In this document: positions 38,969 to 48,350 of the stretch, piece after piece
How the letters are laid out: each line of letters starts with the position of its first letter
Position numbering within the stretch: the first letter of the stretch is position 1
Assembly: GCA_002438805.1 (NCBI GenBank)
Contig: DJQV01000024.1
Location: 1 to 64,000 of the forward strand
Source of the DNA: Bacteroidales bacterium UBA6377
GTDB taxonomy: Bacteria; Bacteroidota; Bacteroidia; Bacteroidales; UBA932
Length of the DNA: 64,000 bases
Direction: 5' to 3'
Program-made: the position numbers and the translations under genes
Notes under the pieces: model-generated
Told to the model about the DNA's origin: nothing
Database searches by the model: none
Seen by the model: the letters and a program-made list of their open reading frames with translations, nothing else

Positions 38969-41350
38969 CTAGAATACCTCTTCGTTGCTTTCCTTGTAGC
39001 CATCGGACTGCGGAGCCTCGGAGCGAGAACCTTCGCTGCGGCGAGGGCGGTCATCACGACGGTCACGGCGATCGTCCCTGCGACGGTCATCCCTGCGGTC
39101 ATCGCGACGGTCGCGGCGATCTCCTCCACGGCGGTCATCTCGTCCTCCTCTACGGTCGTCCCTTCCGCGATCACCTCCGCGAGGACGGCGCTCAGGCTCG
39201 ACATAGCCCTCAGGCTTCTCGGTCAGGGCACGCATGGAGAGGCGCATCTTGCCGCTCTTAGGGTCAATCTCAAGCAGCTTGACATCGACCTCATCGCCGA
39301 CATGGAGCACATCCTCCACGTTCTCAGTCTTGTTCCAAGCGATCTCGGACACGTGCAGAAGCCCCTCCTTGCCTGGAAGAATCTCCACGAATGCGCCGAA
39401 GTCAAGGATGGAAACGACTTTGCCATGGTATACCTTACCGACCTCAGGCACAGCACAGATGCCCTTGATCCACTCGAGAGCCTTCTGCATATTCTCCTTG
39501 TTGTCGGAAGCGACATCCACAACTCCCTCGGTAAGATTGGTACCCGGTATAGGCTGCTCGTCGATGGTGATGGTGGTGCCGGTCTCCTTCTGGATCTTCT
39601 GGATGGTCTCGCCTCCCTTGCCGATCACGGCGCCGATGAACTCGGCAGCGATGCGGATCTGCTCGATGCGAGGCACGAACGGCTTGTAGTCCTCACGTGG
39701 AGCGCTGATGGTCTTTAGCATCTCGCCCATGATGTGCATACGTCCCTGACGGGCCTGTTCAAGGGCCTTGGCAAGGACATCATAAGAGAGTCCGTTGACC
39801 TTGATGTCCATCTGGGTGGCGGTGATGCCGTCGGCAGTACCTGTCACCTTGAAGTCCATATCTCCGAGGTGGTCCTCATCTCCGAGGATATCGGTGAGGA
39901 TGGCATAGCGGTCATTAGGATGGATCTCATCGGTGATGAGGCCCATGGCCACACCGGCCACCGGCTTGCGGATCTTCACACCGGCGTCCATCAGCGCGAG
40001 GCAGCCGCCGCACACTGAAGCCATTGAGGAAGAGCCGTTTGACTCAAGAATATCTGATACTACGCGGACAGCGTAAGGATTCTCAGGGGCGAGAGGAACT
40101 ACAGGCTTGAGCGCCCTCATGGCAAGGTTGCCATGTCCGATCTCGCGACGTCCCACACCCCTTTGAGGCTTGGCCTCGCCGGTAGCGAACGGAGGGAAGT
40201 TGTAGTGCAGCACGAACTGCTGGTCATCCTGGATGAGCACTTCATCGGTCTCTTTCATGTCCATCTTGGTGCCGAGGGTGACAGTCGCTAGGGACTGGGT
40301 CTCACCGCGGGTGAAGATGGCGGAGCCGTGAGCGCAAGGAAGGTAATCAACCTCGCACCAGATAGGACGCACCTCATTGCATACACGTCCGTCGAGACGC
40401 ACACCCTCGTCGAGGATCATGTTGCGCATGGCCTCTTTCTCCTCGGCATGGTAGTATCTTTCCACGAGAGGAGTCTTCTCTTCGAGCTGCTCCTCGGGGA
40501 TGGTGGCAAGGAACTCCTCCTTGATGGCCTTGAACCCGGCCTCGCGCTCCTTCTTTGGCTTCGCTGCCTTGGCAAGGGCATAGCACTTGTCGTAGCAGAA
40601 ATCGTGGACGGCCTTCTTGAGCACCTCGTCCTCGACATCGTGAGGATAGTCACGCTTGTTGACATCCGTCCCGAGCTCCTTCATGAGCTCCTTCTGCACA
40701 CGGCAGTGTTTCTTTATCTCCTCATGGGCAAACTTGATGGCCTCAAGCATGTCGTGCTCGCTGACCTCGTTCATCTCGCCCTCGACCATCATGATGTTCT
40801 CCTCGGTGGCGGCGACCATGAGCTCAAGGTCGGAGTCCTTCATCTGGGAGAAGGTCGGGTTGATCACGAACTCGCCGTTGATGCGGCTGACACGTACCTC
40901 GGAAATCGGGCCTCCGAACGGAAGGTCGGAAGTGGCCAGTGCGCATGAAGCCGCAAGTCCGGCAAGCGCGTCGGGCTGGATATCCTTCTCCGCCGAGATG
41001 AGGGTCACGTTGACAAACACCTCAAGGTGGAAATCATCCGGCCAGAGAGGACGGATAGGGCGGTCGATCAGGCGTGAGATGAGAATCTCATAATCGCTTG
41101 ATTTCCCCTCCCTCTTCATGAATCCGCCCGGGAAACGTCCGGCGGAGTAATATTTTTCCTTATAATCGACCGTGAGCGGCATGAAGTCGGTCCCTTCCTT
41201 GACTTCTTCCGCGCAGGTCACGGTGGCGAGAAGCATAGTGCCACCCATCTTGACTACGGCTGATCCTGCTGCCTGCTTCGCGAGCTTGCCGGTCTCGATC
41301 TCTATGACGCGACCGTCTGAAAGCTCAATCTTTTTGTTGATGATATTCAT
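38969..41350 (-). CDS. pnp: Polyribonucleotide nucleotidyltransferase with Arg/Asp-rich tail
   Basis: PNPase degrades RNA 3'-5' using phosphate and makes polymer in reverse. It has 793 residues from ATG 41350. Two RNase PH-like cores hold AGRFPGGFMKREGK and RPIRPLWPDDF in the first, and FPPFATGEAKPQRGVGRREIGHGNLA in the second. A KH domain (FIGAVIGKGGETIQ) and an S1 domain (VYHGKVVSILDFGAFVEILPGKEGLLHVSE) follow. The last ~70 residues are nearly all Arg, Asp and Gly, ending KESNEEVF. The longer frame upstream runs through the rpsO-pnp terminator and is rejected. Confidence 0.95.
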   Translation of the reverse strand: MNIINKKIELSDGRVIEIETGKLAKQAAGSAVVKMGGTMLLATVTCAEEVKEGTDFMPLTVDYKEKYYSAGRFPGGFMKREGKSSDYEILISRLIDRPIRPLWPDDFHLEVFVNVTLISAEKDIQPDALAGLAASCALATSDLPFGGPISEVRVSRINGEFVINPTFSQMKDSDLELMVAATEENIMMVEGEMNEVSEHDMLEAIKFAHEEIKKHCRVQKELMKELGTDVNKRDYPHDVEDEVLKKAVHDFCYDKCYALAKAAKPKKEREAGFKAIKEEFLATIPEEQLEEKTPLVERYYHAEEKEAMRNMILDEGVRLDGRVCNEVRPIWCEVDYLPCAHGSAIFTRGETQSLATVTLGTKMDMKETDEVLIQDDQQFVLHYNFPPFATGEAKPQRGVGRREIGHGNLAMRALKPVVPLAPENPYAVRVVSDILESNGSSSMASVCGGCLALMDAGVKIRKPVAGVAMGLITDEIHPNDRYAILTDILGDEDHLGDMDFKVTGTADGITATQMDIKVNGLSYDVLAKALEQARQGRMHIMGEMLKTISAPREDYKPFVPRIEQIRIAAEFIGAVIGKGGETIQKIQKETGTTITIDEQPIPGTNLTEGVVDVASDNKENMQKALEWIKGICAVPEVGKVYHGKVVSILDFGAFVEILPGKEGLLHVSEIAWNKTENVEDVLHVGDEVDVKLLEIDPKSGKMRLSMRALTEKPEGYVEPERRPRGGDRGRDDRRGGRDDRRGGDRRDRRDDRRDDRRRDDRRDRRDDRPRRSEGSRSEAPQSDGYKESNEEVF

Positions 41351-41375
41351 TACTGTTTTTCTTAACGTCCTTTCC

Positions 41376-41407
41376 AAAAAAGGGATGGCCCCTTCAGGAA
41401 CCATCCC
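41376..41407 (-). terminator. Intrinsic terminator between rpsO and pnp
   Basis: On the minus strand an 11-bp stem GGGATGGTTCC / GGGGCCATCCC with two G-T pairs, loop TGAA, then six T. No separate pnp promoter is obvious in the remaining 25 bases, so pnp may be fed by read-through. Confidence 0.85.
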
Positions 41408-41426
41408 CGGATCTTCCCTATCTTGA

Positions 41427-41702
41427 CTATCGGCGGAGACCGAGCTCCTTGACGATATTCCTGTATCTCTCGATGTCAACTTTCTGGAGGTAATCCAGAA
41501 TCTGACGCCTCTTACCTACAAGGCGGAGAAGAGAACGGCGGGTTACCACATCCTTCTTGTTCTTCTTCACATGCTCGGTAAGGTGAGCGATACGGTAGGA
41601 AAATAAAGCAACTTGACTCTCTGGTGAGCCGGTGTCCTTATTAGACTTCCCGTACTTCGCGAAAATCTCTTGCTTCTTCTCAGGCATCAAATATTCAGCC
41701 AT
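41427..41702 (-). CDS. rpsO: Ribosomal protein S15
   Basis: The protein has 91 residues and binds 16S rRNA in the central domain of the small subunit. The family pattern is complete: DTGSPESQVALFSYRIAHLTEHVKKNKKD, then RRSLLRLVGKRRQILDYL and a C-terminal YRNIVKELGLRR. Length is normal. It precedes pnp as in many bacteria, separated by a terminator, and has its own strong promoter. Confidence 0.97.
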   Translation of the reverse strand: MAEYLMPEKKQEIFAKYGKSNKDTGSPESQVALFSYRIAHLTEHVKKNKKDVVTRRSLLRLVGKRRQILDYLQKVDIERYRNIVKELGLRR

Positions 41703-41761
41703 CTTAGCAAAAAATTAAAAGTTAATATTTCAAATCCTCTGCCTACAAAAGACAAAGCCTG

Positions 41762-41793
41762 CAAATTTAGGCAAAAATTTGATACAATCCAAA
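41762..41793 (-). promoter_or_regulatory. Promoter of rpsO
   Basis: On the minus strand TTTG (41790-41793), 20 bases, TAAATTTG (41762-41769). The leader to the ATG is about 55 bases, long enough for S15 autoregulation, though I see no clear fold. Confidence 0.82.
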
Positions 41794-41801
41794 TTACCGC
41801 A

Positions 41802-43004
41802 CTATTCCTCTATTATCTTCGCAATAAGAGGGAGACCCCGGCTGGAGAGAAGGTCGTTGTAGCGGCGGAGCACCTCATCCACGCAGTCCTCCCAAGAGCG
41901 GACAATGGTCCTGGAAGCCTGAAGACCGACCCGGCGGATTTTCTCCCGGTCGGAGGACAGGGAGCGCAGAAGCGCGGCCATCTCGTCCGGGTCATTGTCC
42001 ACAAGGAAGCCGTTGACCCCGTCCGTCAAGATTGCCGAGGCGGTAGATCCCTTGGCCATGACGGCAGGGGTATGGAGGGCGGCAGCCTCGCGTACCACGA
42101 GCGGAGCATTGTCGTACAGTGACGGGAAGAGGAAGAGATCCGCTGCCGCGTAGTACTTCTTCAGCAGTTCGCGGTCGTGGATGCATCCCACGAACGTCAC
42201 CTTGTCCGAGAGCCCCAGCTCGTCCGACATTTCCTTCATGGCGTCCGCCGCATATCCCGTACCGATAAAATACATCCTGTACGGAAGATCCCTCAACCTG
42301 GAGAGGGCCTCCAGGATCAGTTTCGGATTCTTCTCCCAGATGTGCTGCCCGACGAAGAGGAGTACGAAATCGTCCTTGCCGATGCCAAGCTGCCGGCGCG
42401 CATCGGCAAAGTAGCTGTCAGGATAGTCGGCCACCAGGTCGGAACCGTTGTCCATCACCTCGACCTCGCCCTTGTAGCCGTATTCCCGTATGACATCGAT
42501 CACGGAGGCCTGCGGCACCCACACCAGATCAGCCTTCTCATAGAAGTCTATGATATATCTGATGACCATGTCCACAGCAGCCTTGGGCAGCACGCGCGCG
42601 AAGTCATCACGGTACTTGGAGTGGAAAGTGGCCACGAGTGGAATCTTTTCAAGTCGGGAGATGTGCATCGCGGCGGCACCGGAAGTGAACGGGCAGTGCG
42701 CATGCACTATCTTGAAGCGCAGTTTTGCCACCTTGGCAAGGAAGCCGGGGTCTATGGTGGCAAGTCCGGTCACATAAGGCTTACGCCTCGGCACAGGCAC
42801 AGAGAAATAGTCCAGGACCGTGTAGTCCAGGGACTCGTAGTCGGCACCGGGCACGTTAGGAGTGATCACATAAGTGCCGCCGACTTTCCTCTGCATCCAC
42901 TCGGCATAGTTTTCCATGCAGACGGAGACCCCGTCCATCACAGGAGGGAAACAGTCACAGAAAAGTCCGACATTTACTTTTTCGGGAGAGAATATTGATG
43001 CCAT
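41802..43004 (-). CDS. GT4-family glycosyltransferase
   Basis: The protein has 400 residues. Its GT-B fold opens VNVGLFCDCFPPVMDGVSVCMENYA, with an N-terminal acceptor domain including HAHCPFTSG and TFHSKYRDDF. The C-terminal donor domain has VLLFVGQHIWEKNPKLILEAL and the E-x7-E motif around PSLYDNAPLVVREAAA. Close relatives are the alpha-mannosyl or alpha-glucosyl transferases that act on diacylglycerol or phosphatidylinositol. The acceptor is not shown by sequence. It lies 2 bases after the EF-hand membrane protein gene and so is probably co-transcribed. Confidence 0.9.
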   Translation of the reverse strand: MASIFSPEKVNVGLFCDCFPPVMDGVSVCMENYAEWMQRKVGGTYVITPNVPGADYESLDYTVLDYFSVPVPRRKPYVTGLATIDPGFLAKVAKLRFKIVHAHCPFTSGAAAMHISRLEKIPLVATFHSKYRDDFARVLPKAAVDMVIRYIIDFYEKADLVWVPQASVIDVIREYGYKGEVEVMDNGSDLVADYPDSYFADARRQLGIGKDDFVLLFVGQHIWEKNPKLILEALSRLRDLPYRMYFIGTGYAADAMKEMSDELGLSDKVTFVGCIHDRELLKKYYAAADLFLFPSLYDNAPLVVREAAALHTPAVMAKGSTASAILTDGVNGFLVDNDPDEMAALLRSLSSDREKIRRVGLQASRTIVRSWEDCVDEVLRRYNDLLSSRGLPLIAKIIEE

Positions 43005-43006
43005 GA

Positions 43007-45106
43007 TTATCTTATTTTGAGACCGATGAATTCAAGTTTGCCCATAAAAAGAAGCACTGCCGCCACAACGAGCAGTACAAGGGCAAAAGCAAGCCACCAT
43101 TTCCAGGCCGAAGATTTCTGCCTGTACGGGTCGGAGAGTTTGAGTTTCGGATACTGGGCAAGGCTGGTGAGTTTGGCGCCGAAGAGAATGTTGACCAGGA
43201 CGTTGGAGTTGATCGCCCATCCGTTGGCATTGAGCACGGGGCCGAGATTGCGGCGGCGCAGCTTGCTCCACGCAAGGAAGCAGGACGGTCCGGAGATCAC
43301 AAGCATTATCACGACAATCGCCACGAGGGTCTGCCACAGCGGAGTGTTCTGGATTCCGGTGACTATTTTGGTCAGAGCAGTACCTATATAACCCACGGCC
43401 ATGCCCAAGGCGGCGAAGATGCCGGCGAACTTTGCGATATCGAAAACCTGCTTCTTGCCGCTGTCAACCCCGTCCGCCGCAGGAGAGGTTGCGGCTGCGG
43501 CCTTGGCCTGGAGGTCAGCCGTGATCTTGGCGTCCTTGTCGGCAGCCGACTTGTTGATGAGACCCACGCAGAAATCCCAGAACTTGCGGTAAGGCGCCCA
43601 AAACGCCTGACTGATGCTGACCGGGTTGTCCACTATCTTTGTGATTACGGCGTCCCAGTCGTTGCCTGCGCAGTCATAGAATATCCCGTTCTTGCCCGGA
43701 CGCAGGGCGGCGGTGTCCCCTGCCGTCATCACGGCCACAATGTCCATAGTCCTGCCGAGCTTGCGCGAAGTGCATGCGCAGTAGATCAGAAACATCCCGC
43801 TGAGTTTGGCCATGTCCGCGTGCTTGGACATATCAGAGACCCTGATGCAGAGGTCGCAGCAGCGCTGGTCCACATACAACCGGCCCGCCTCGAAATCAGC
43901 ACGCACACCCGGGGTTCTCGCATAGAAATCCGTGAATATCACATAGTTCTTGAGCAGCCGGTAGAAATCACGATAGAGGAGCATGAGTTTCTTCACCTCA
44001 TCTATGGAGTCCGACTCGTCCTTGAGGGCCAGATCCTTGGAGACGAGTTCAAGAAGCGCGGCTTTCTGTCCGGCCGAAAGAATCTCCTGCACGCGGGAGG
44101 CCCCGAGGCTCTCCACAAGAGAACCTTTCTTGGCGGCAAGCCAAGAGGAATAAGGAGCAAAAGCGGCCAGCACAGCGTCCCACTCATCTTCAGTCAGGCT
44201 GTCCTTCCCGTCTTTCCAGACAAGTTTGCGGAAGGTGTCCACGCGAGCCTGCCAGGCCGGGTTGATCCTGTCGAAGCGCAGCACCCCGGACTCATCCGGA
44301 ACCGAGAGCGGGCATTCACCTATCTTTGAAATGTCATCGACTTTGACGGCGACCTCATCGAAAGCGGACTTGTCATAGCGCAGCAGGCGGCAACGCTCAA
44401 AGAAATCTGCAACCTTGTCTTTGATGGCCGATACGGACCCGAAGGCAGCGGGGGTGTCGCCTCCGCAAGGAAGCACGGCCTTGTCGGAGTCCGCGGCATC
44501 AAGCCAGGCGACATAGTCGGCGCAAGCTGCATAGAAAGCATCTATCTTCTCCGAGCTCAAGCCAGGGGCGCCGCTGCGGTCGGTTTCAGCTCCGGATACG
44601 GCGATGCAGTCCTTGATCACCGCCTTGAGAGAAGCGTCATCGGTGCTGCCTTCCGTGATAAGGCCGTCCCCGTTGAAGCGCGTTCCCGAGAATATGGCCA
44701 CGCTGTCGGAGGCTTCTTCCACCGTTATTCTGTTGCCCTCCCTGCCAAGATCGGTAAGGATGCGGGCTGCCGAGTCGCGCAGACGGCGCCCCGTCTCCGA
44801 GGCTGTATCGATATTTTCAATGTCAAGCACGCTCTCCCCCTTCAGGATGAGGTCCTTGTCCTTAATGACCGAGGTCAGCCACTGCGCTGCGGCCACGACC
44901 TCAGCCACCTTGATCTTCCCGTCTTTGTCCGTGTCGATGTAATCCAGTGTGCGCCTGTCAAATTCCAGCGAGTCCACCGGGCAGCTCAACACCGTCCAGA
45001 GCTTCTGGTCGAGTTCACCCAGATGGGCTATATCCTCACCTGAAGCGATATTGACGCGAATAGCTCCACCAAGGGAGCAATACTTCCATTCGTACTTCTT
45101 TTCCAT
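43007..45106 (-). CDS. Large EF-hand protein with C-terminal membrane segments
   Basis: The protein has 699 residues from ATG 45106. One perfect EF-hand loop is present: D58-T-D60-K-D62-G-K64-I65, ending E69. A long mainly helical region of no known family follows (residues ~75-560). Then three hydrophobic segments (IFAALGMAVGYIGTALTKIV, LVAIVVIMLVISG and the C-terminal WWLAFALVLLVVAAVLLFMG). There is no signal peptide, so the large part probably faces the cytoplasm. It may sense calcium. It is coupled to the GT4 gene. The minus-strand TATTTTCG at 45124-45131 is a candidate -7 box. Confidence 0.7.
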   Translation of the reverse strand: MEKKYEWKYCSLGGAIRVNIASGEDIAHLGELDQKLWTVLSCPVDSLEFDRRTLDYIDTDKDGKIKVAEVVAAAQWLTSVIKDKDLILKGESVLDIENIDTASETGRRLRDSAARILTDLGREGNRITVEEASDSVAIFSGTRFNGDGLITEGSTDDASLKAVIKDCIAVSGAETDRSGAPGLSSEKIDAFYAACADYVAWLDAADSDKAVLPCGGDTPAAFGSVSAIKDKVADFFERCRLLRYDKSAFDEVAVKVDDISKIGECPLSVPDESGVLRFDRINPAWQARVDTFRKLVWKDGKDSLTEDEWDAVLAAFAPYSSWLAAKKGSLVESLGASRVQEILSAGQKAALLELVSKDLALKDESDSIDEVKKLMLLYRDFYRLLKNYVIFTDFYARTPGVRADFEAGRLYVDQRCCDLCIRVSDMSKHADMAKLSGMFLIYCACTSRKLGRTMDIVAVMTAGDTAALRPGKNGIFYDCAGNDWDAVITKIVDNPVSISQAFWAPYRKFWDFCVGLINKSAADKDAKITADLQAKAAAATSPAADGVDSGKKQVFDIAKFAGIFAALGMAVGYIGTALTKIVTGIQNTPLWQTLVAIVVIMLVISGPSCFLAWSKLRRRNLGPVLNANGWAINSNVLVNILFGAKLTSLAQYPKLKLSDPYRQKSSAWKWWLAFALVLLVVAAVLLFMGKLEFIGLKIR

Positions 45107-45303
45107 ATATATGTATTCCACCGCGAAAATACAGAAAATTCGGCAATATCGGACAATCCTCCCCACAGAGCAGGCCATCGGCACACGCAGGCCGGGTTAA
45201 TAAAAATTTTGCTTTCAAACTGTAAGCGCCATGTCGGATTTTTCTGACAATTTTGCTGTAAAACATCTAGACAACCCTCAAAACTATTAGCAGACACCCC
45301 AAA

Positions 45304-45321
45304 ATCCCCATAAATGGGGAT
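45304..45321. promoter_or_regulatory. 18-bp palindrome, activator-site candidate
   Basis: ATCCCCAT, two A, ATGGGGAT: a perfect palindrome whose right edge lies 9 bases upstream of the -33 element of the downstream promoter. This is the classic place for a dimeric activator. The rest of 45185-45330 shows no gene. Confidence 0.75.
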
Positions 45322-45330
45322 GTGCGGTCT

Positions 45331-45361
45331 TTTGATTTGTTTTAGAGAAAGCATATTTTTG
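45331..45361 (+). promoter_or_regulatory. Promoter of the TonB-receptor relic/peptidase operon
   Basis: TTTG (45331-45334), 19 bases, TATTTTTG (45354-45361): a full Bacteroidota promoter, 22 bases before the ATG at 45384. Confidence 0.82.
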
Positions 45362-45383
45362 CATCCGAGTTATTACCGCAAAA

Positions 45384-46162
45384 ATGAAGGTTGGTTCTAT
45401 TATCCTTGCGACATTGGTCGCGATGGCTTACGGTTTGTTACCTGCCGGAGCCGCAACCCCCAAGAAAGGCGTCACCCTAAAAGGTGAAGTCGTCTCAGAG
45501 GCCGACGGGAAGCCTATTGACTTCGCGTCAGTAGTGCTGTCACCGTCCAAATTGTACTCGATGACCGATGAGAACGGCCGCTTCACCATCGAAGGTGCAG
45601 CCGCCGGCGAGATCACAGTCAGCGTGCAATATTACGGCATGGAGCAGAAAGACACCACTTTCCGCGCTGCCGCAGGCCAGACCGTGAGCCTCAGGTTCGC
45701 CCTCAAGGAGACATCGTTCAGGCTGGACAACGTGGTCGTCGTGGCCACAGCCAACAAGGCCGGCAGCAGCACGGCATCCACAATCTCAAGGCAGGCCATG
45801 GACCACATGCAGACGAGTTCACTCGCGGACGCGATGTCCCTGCTGGGGTCAACGCAGACAAGCAGTTCAAGTTCAAGAGCTCCTCACTTCTTGTCGGAGT
45901 GGACGGCGGATATGCCGCAGGGCTTGGAAGTGGATATACCTGCTTGAGTTCCAAAGCCTACGCCACCCCGAAAGCGGCGATGGCCGATCAGGCTGACTGG
46001 CTCAACGCCAGCTATATCAAAGCCGGCGGGCGGTTGGACTGGACTATCCAAGGCTCGGGCAAAGCGAACTGGGTTCTGGGCGCAAGAGCCAGCTGGCTCA
46101 AGCCGACATCCCTCGACAAGGACAGACTCGCCGTCACAGCCTCATTCGGCATAATCTTCTAA
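45384..46162 (+). pseudogene. Broken TonB-dependent receptor fused to the end of another outer-membrane protein
   Basis: The frame from 45384 gives a signal peptide, a carboxypeptidase-regulatory-like domain (GVTLKGEVVSEADGKPIDFASVVLSP) and the first part of a plug (VVVVATANKAG ... SLADAMSLL). It then stops at 45947. From about 45845 a second frame (+2) reads VNADKQFKFKSSSLLVGVDGGY on to TASFGIIF at 46162, the last strands of an outer-membrane barrel. The middle ~600 or more residues are gone and the frames disagree. The C-terminal part resembles DUF6850-type barrels more than a TonB receptor, so a deletion may have joined two genes. Relic, or an assembly collapse. Confidence 0.75.
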
Positions 46163-46166
46163 TGAC

Positions 46167-48350
46167 ATGTTTTCAAAAAAGACAATAATCATGGCATGTG
46201 CCGCGGCTCTTTCTGCAGCCACGGCATTTGCCGCTTCTCCGGTGAAGCGTTCATTTGCCATCGTCACGGAGCCGGAAACCTACAAGCACTGCTCAGCAGA
46301 GCTTGAAATCTATAGGAAGGCTGTATGCACAGACGGCCTCGACGCTTTTCTCAGCGTCAAGGCTTGGTCCTGCCCGGATGAGCTCCGCGACAGCCTCAAA
46401 GCCTACTACAGCACAAGGGGGCTCGCAGGTGCCGTGTTCATCGGCGATGTGCCGATTGCCATGGTCCGCAAAGCCCAGCATCTGACATCAGCCTTCAAGA
46501 TGGACGAAAACGGCCAGTTCCCGATGAGGGAGTCATCCGTCCCGTCCGACAGGTTCTATGATGATTTCGACTTGAGGTTCGACTATGTATGCAGAGACAC
46601 TTCCGAGACGAATTTCTTCTACTACAATCTCGCACCGGAATCTCCGCAATACATAAACTGCGACATCTACACCGGACGCATCAAGCCTTCCGCCAAGAGA
46701 GGCGACCCTTATGGGGAAATCTCACGTTACCTTCTCAAGGCGGCAGCGGCCAAGAGCGAGAACAACCAGCTCGACCACCTGATGTCCTATAGCGGAAGCG
46801 GCTCGTTCTCCAACAGTCTCGCGGCTTGGAAAGACGAGACGATAACGCTCAAGGAACAGATACCTGCCGCATTCGGTAGTTCAGACGGGGCCAAGTTCTA
46901 TGTCTTCGCAATGTATCCGAAGATGAAGGACATTCTTCTCAACGAGATTTCAAGGGATGCTCTGGATCTTGCAATCTTCCATGAGCACGGGGTTCCTGAC
47001 AGACAATACCTGACAGATACACCTGACCCTGAGGATGTTGACGGGTATTATGCCGATGCCCGTTTCCGCCTGCGCAGGCAGCTGCGCTCAGCCGCACGCA
47101 GAGGCAAGGACATAGATACGCTGAAAGCGGAATATATCAGCAGATACGGCATCCCGTCGGAGTGGGTTGAAGACTGGGATGATCCGAAATACGAGGTGGA
47201 GGACTCTCTGCTGGATGCCTCCACCGGAATAATGCTCGATGATGTGGCAAAAACGGCCCCGGACGTGAGGATGACCATCTTCGATGCCTGCTACAACGGG
47301 GACTTCCGCGAAGACGACTGCATCGCGTCCCGCTATATCTTCTCTGACGGCAAGGCCCTCGTCGGAATAGGGAATTCCGTCAACGTGCTTCAGGACAAGT
47401 CTTCTTCCGACCTGCTCGGCATGCTGGCTCTGGGTTACTCTGCCGGAGAGTGGATGCAGCAGGTCAACATTCTGGAATCCCATATCCTCGGAGACCCGAC
47501 ATTCCACTTCTCAGCATCTTCTGATGCCGTGAAGCCGGATCTTTCCAGCACGGACATCAAATACTGGAAGAAATATACGGCGGAGAAGTACCCTTGCGAT
47601 GTGCGCGGCCTCGCCCTGCACAAACTCTTCGCCCTCGATGCCCCGGGGCTGTCCGAACTTCTTCTCAAGACATGGAAGAACTCTGACGAATACATGCTCC
47701 GTCTCCAGTGCCTGCATCTTCTTGCACACTATGACGACGGCAACTACTCCAAAGTCCTCAAGGACGGAGCGGATGATCCTTATGAGTTCATACGCCGCAA
47801 ATCCACTTTCTTCATGGGCAAGGTCGGCGAGGACTGGATGGCTGACGAATTGGCGGCATTGTACCTGCGCGACTACAACTCACTGAGAGTGGCGGCAAAC
47901 GTGGGTTTCGTCTGCGCACATTTCGCAGACAGCCTCTTCCTCAAGAACTTCGACAAGAGGTTGAAGGAAGCCGGATGGATCTATGACAAAGAAACTTTCC
48001 GCAAGAAGGCGATGTCCACATTCAGTCTGGCGTACTCAATCGAGAGCGGCACAGGAAAGATCTTCACAGACAAGAACGCCTGGGGCAGAAACTTCTATAT
48101 CAGCGGCATGCGCAACAACCCTTACCCTCAATATGCGATGCCTCTACTGTCTCTGGTGATGGACAATTCCGAGAGTACCGCACTGCGCACGGAGGGGGCC
48201 GAAGCTCTGGGATGGTTTGTCCGCTACCATGGCCGCCGCGAACTCATCTCTGCCATCAAAGACTACCTCGAATCGGGCAAGAGCATGCCGCGTGAAGTGC
48301 GGGACGAGCTCGTTAAGACAAGGGCAAGACTTGAATATTACACACGATGA
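46167..48350 (+). CDS. Gingipain-type (C25-like) cysteine peptidase A
   Basis: The protein has 727 residues with a signal peptide cut near AFA. The peptidase core covers residues ~30-450. VFIGDVPIAMV is typical of C25 proteins. The catalytic histidine lies in FHEHGV (H274 of E-H-G) and the nucleophile in FDACYNG (C375). GNSVNVLQDK then HILGDPTFHF closes the core, as in gingipains. Residues ~480-727 form helical HEAT-like repeats (EGAEALGWFVRYHGRRELISAI). No type IX secretion C-terminal domain is seen, so it is probably periplasmic. It overlaps the next gene by ATGA. Likely substrates are host or dietary proteins, perhaps haemoproteins. Confidence 0.82.
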   Translation: MFSKKTIIMACAAALSAATAFAASPVKRSFAIVTEPETYKHCSAELEIYRKAVCTDGLDAFLSVKAWSCPDELRDSLKAYYSTRGLAGAVFIGDVPIAMVRKAQHLTSAFKMDENGQFPMRESSVPSDRFYDDFDLRFDYVCRDTSETNFFYYNLAPESPQYINCDIYTGRIKPSAKRGDPYGEISRYLLKAAAAKSENNQLDHLMSYSGSGSFSNSLAAWKDETITLKEQIPAAFGSSDGAKFYVFAMYPKMKDILLNEISRDALDLAIFHEHGVPDRQYLTDTPDPEDVDGYYADARFRLRRQLRSAARRGKDIDTLKAEYISRYGIPSEWVEDWDDPKYEVEDSLLDASTGIMLDDVAKTAPDVRMTIFDACYNGDFREDDCIASRYIFSDGKALVGIGNSVNVLQDKSSSDLLGMLALGYSAGEWMQQVNILESHILGDPTFHFSASSDAVKPDLSSTDIKYWKKYTAEKYPCDVRGLALHKLFALDAPGLSELLLKTWKNSDEYMLRLQCLHLLAHYDDGNYSKVLKDGADDPYEFIRRKSTFFMGKVGEDWMADELAALYLRDYNSLRVAANVGFVCAHFADSLFLKNFDKRLKEAGWIYDKETFRKKAMSTFSLAYSIESGTGKIFTDKNAWGRNFYISGMRNNPYPQYAMPLLSLVMDNSESTALRTEGAEALGWFVRYHGRRELISAIKDYLESGKSMPREVRDELVKTRARLEYYTR

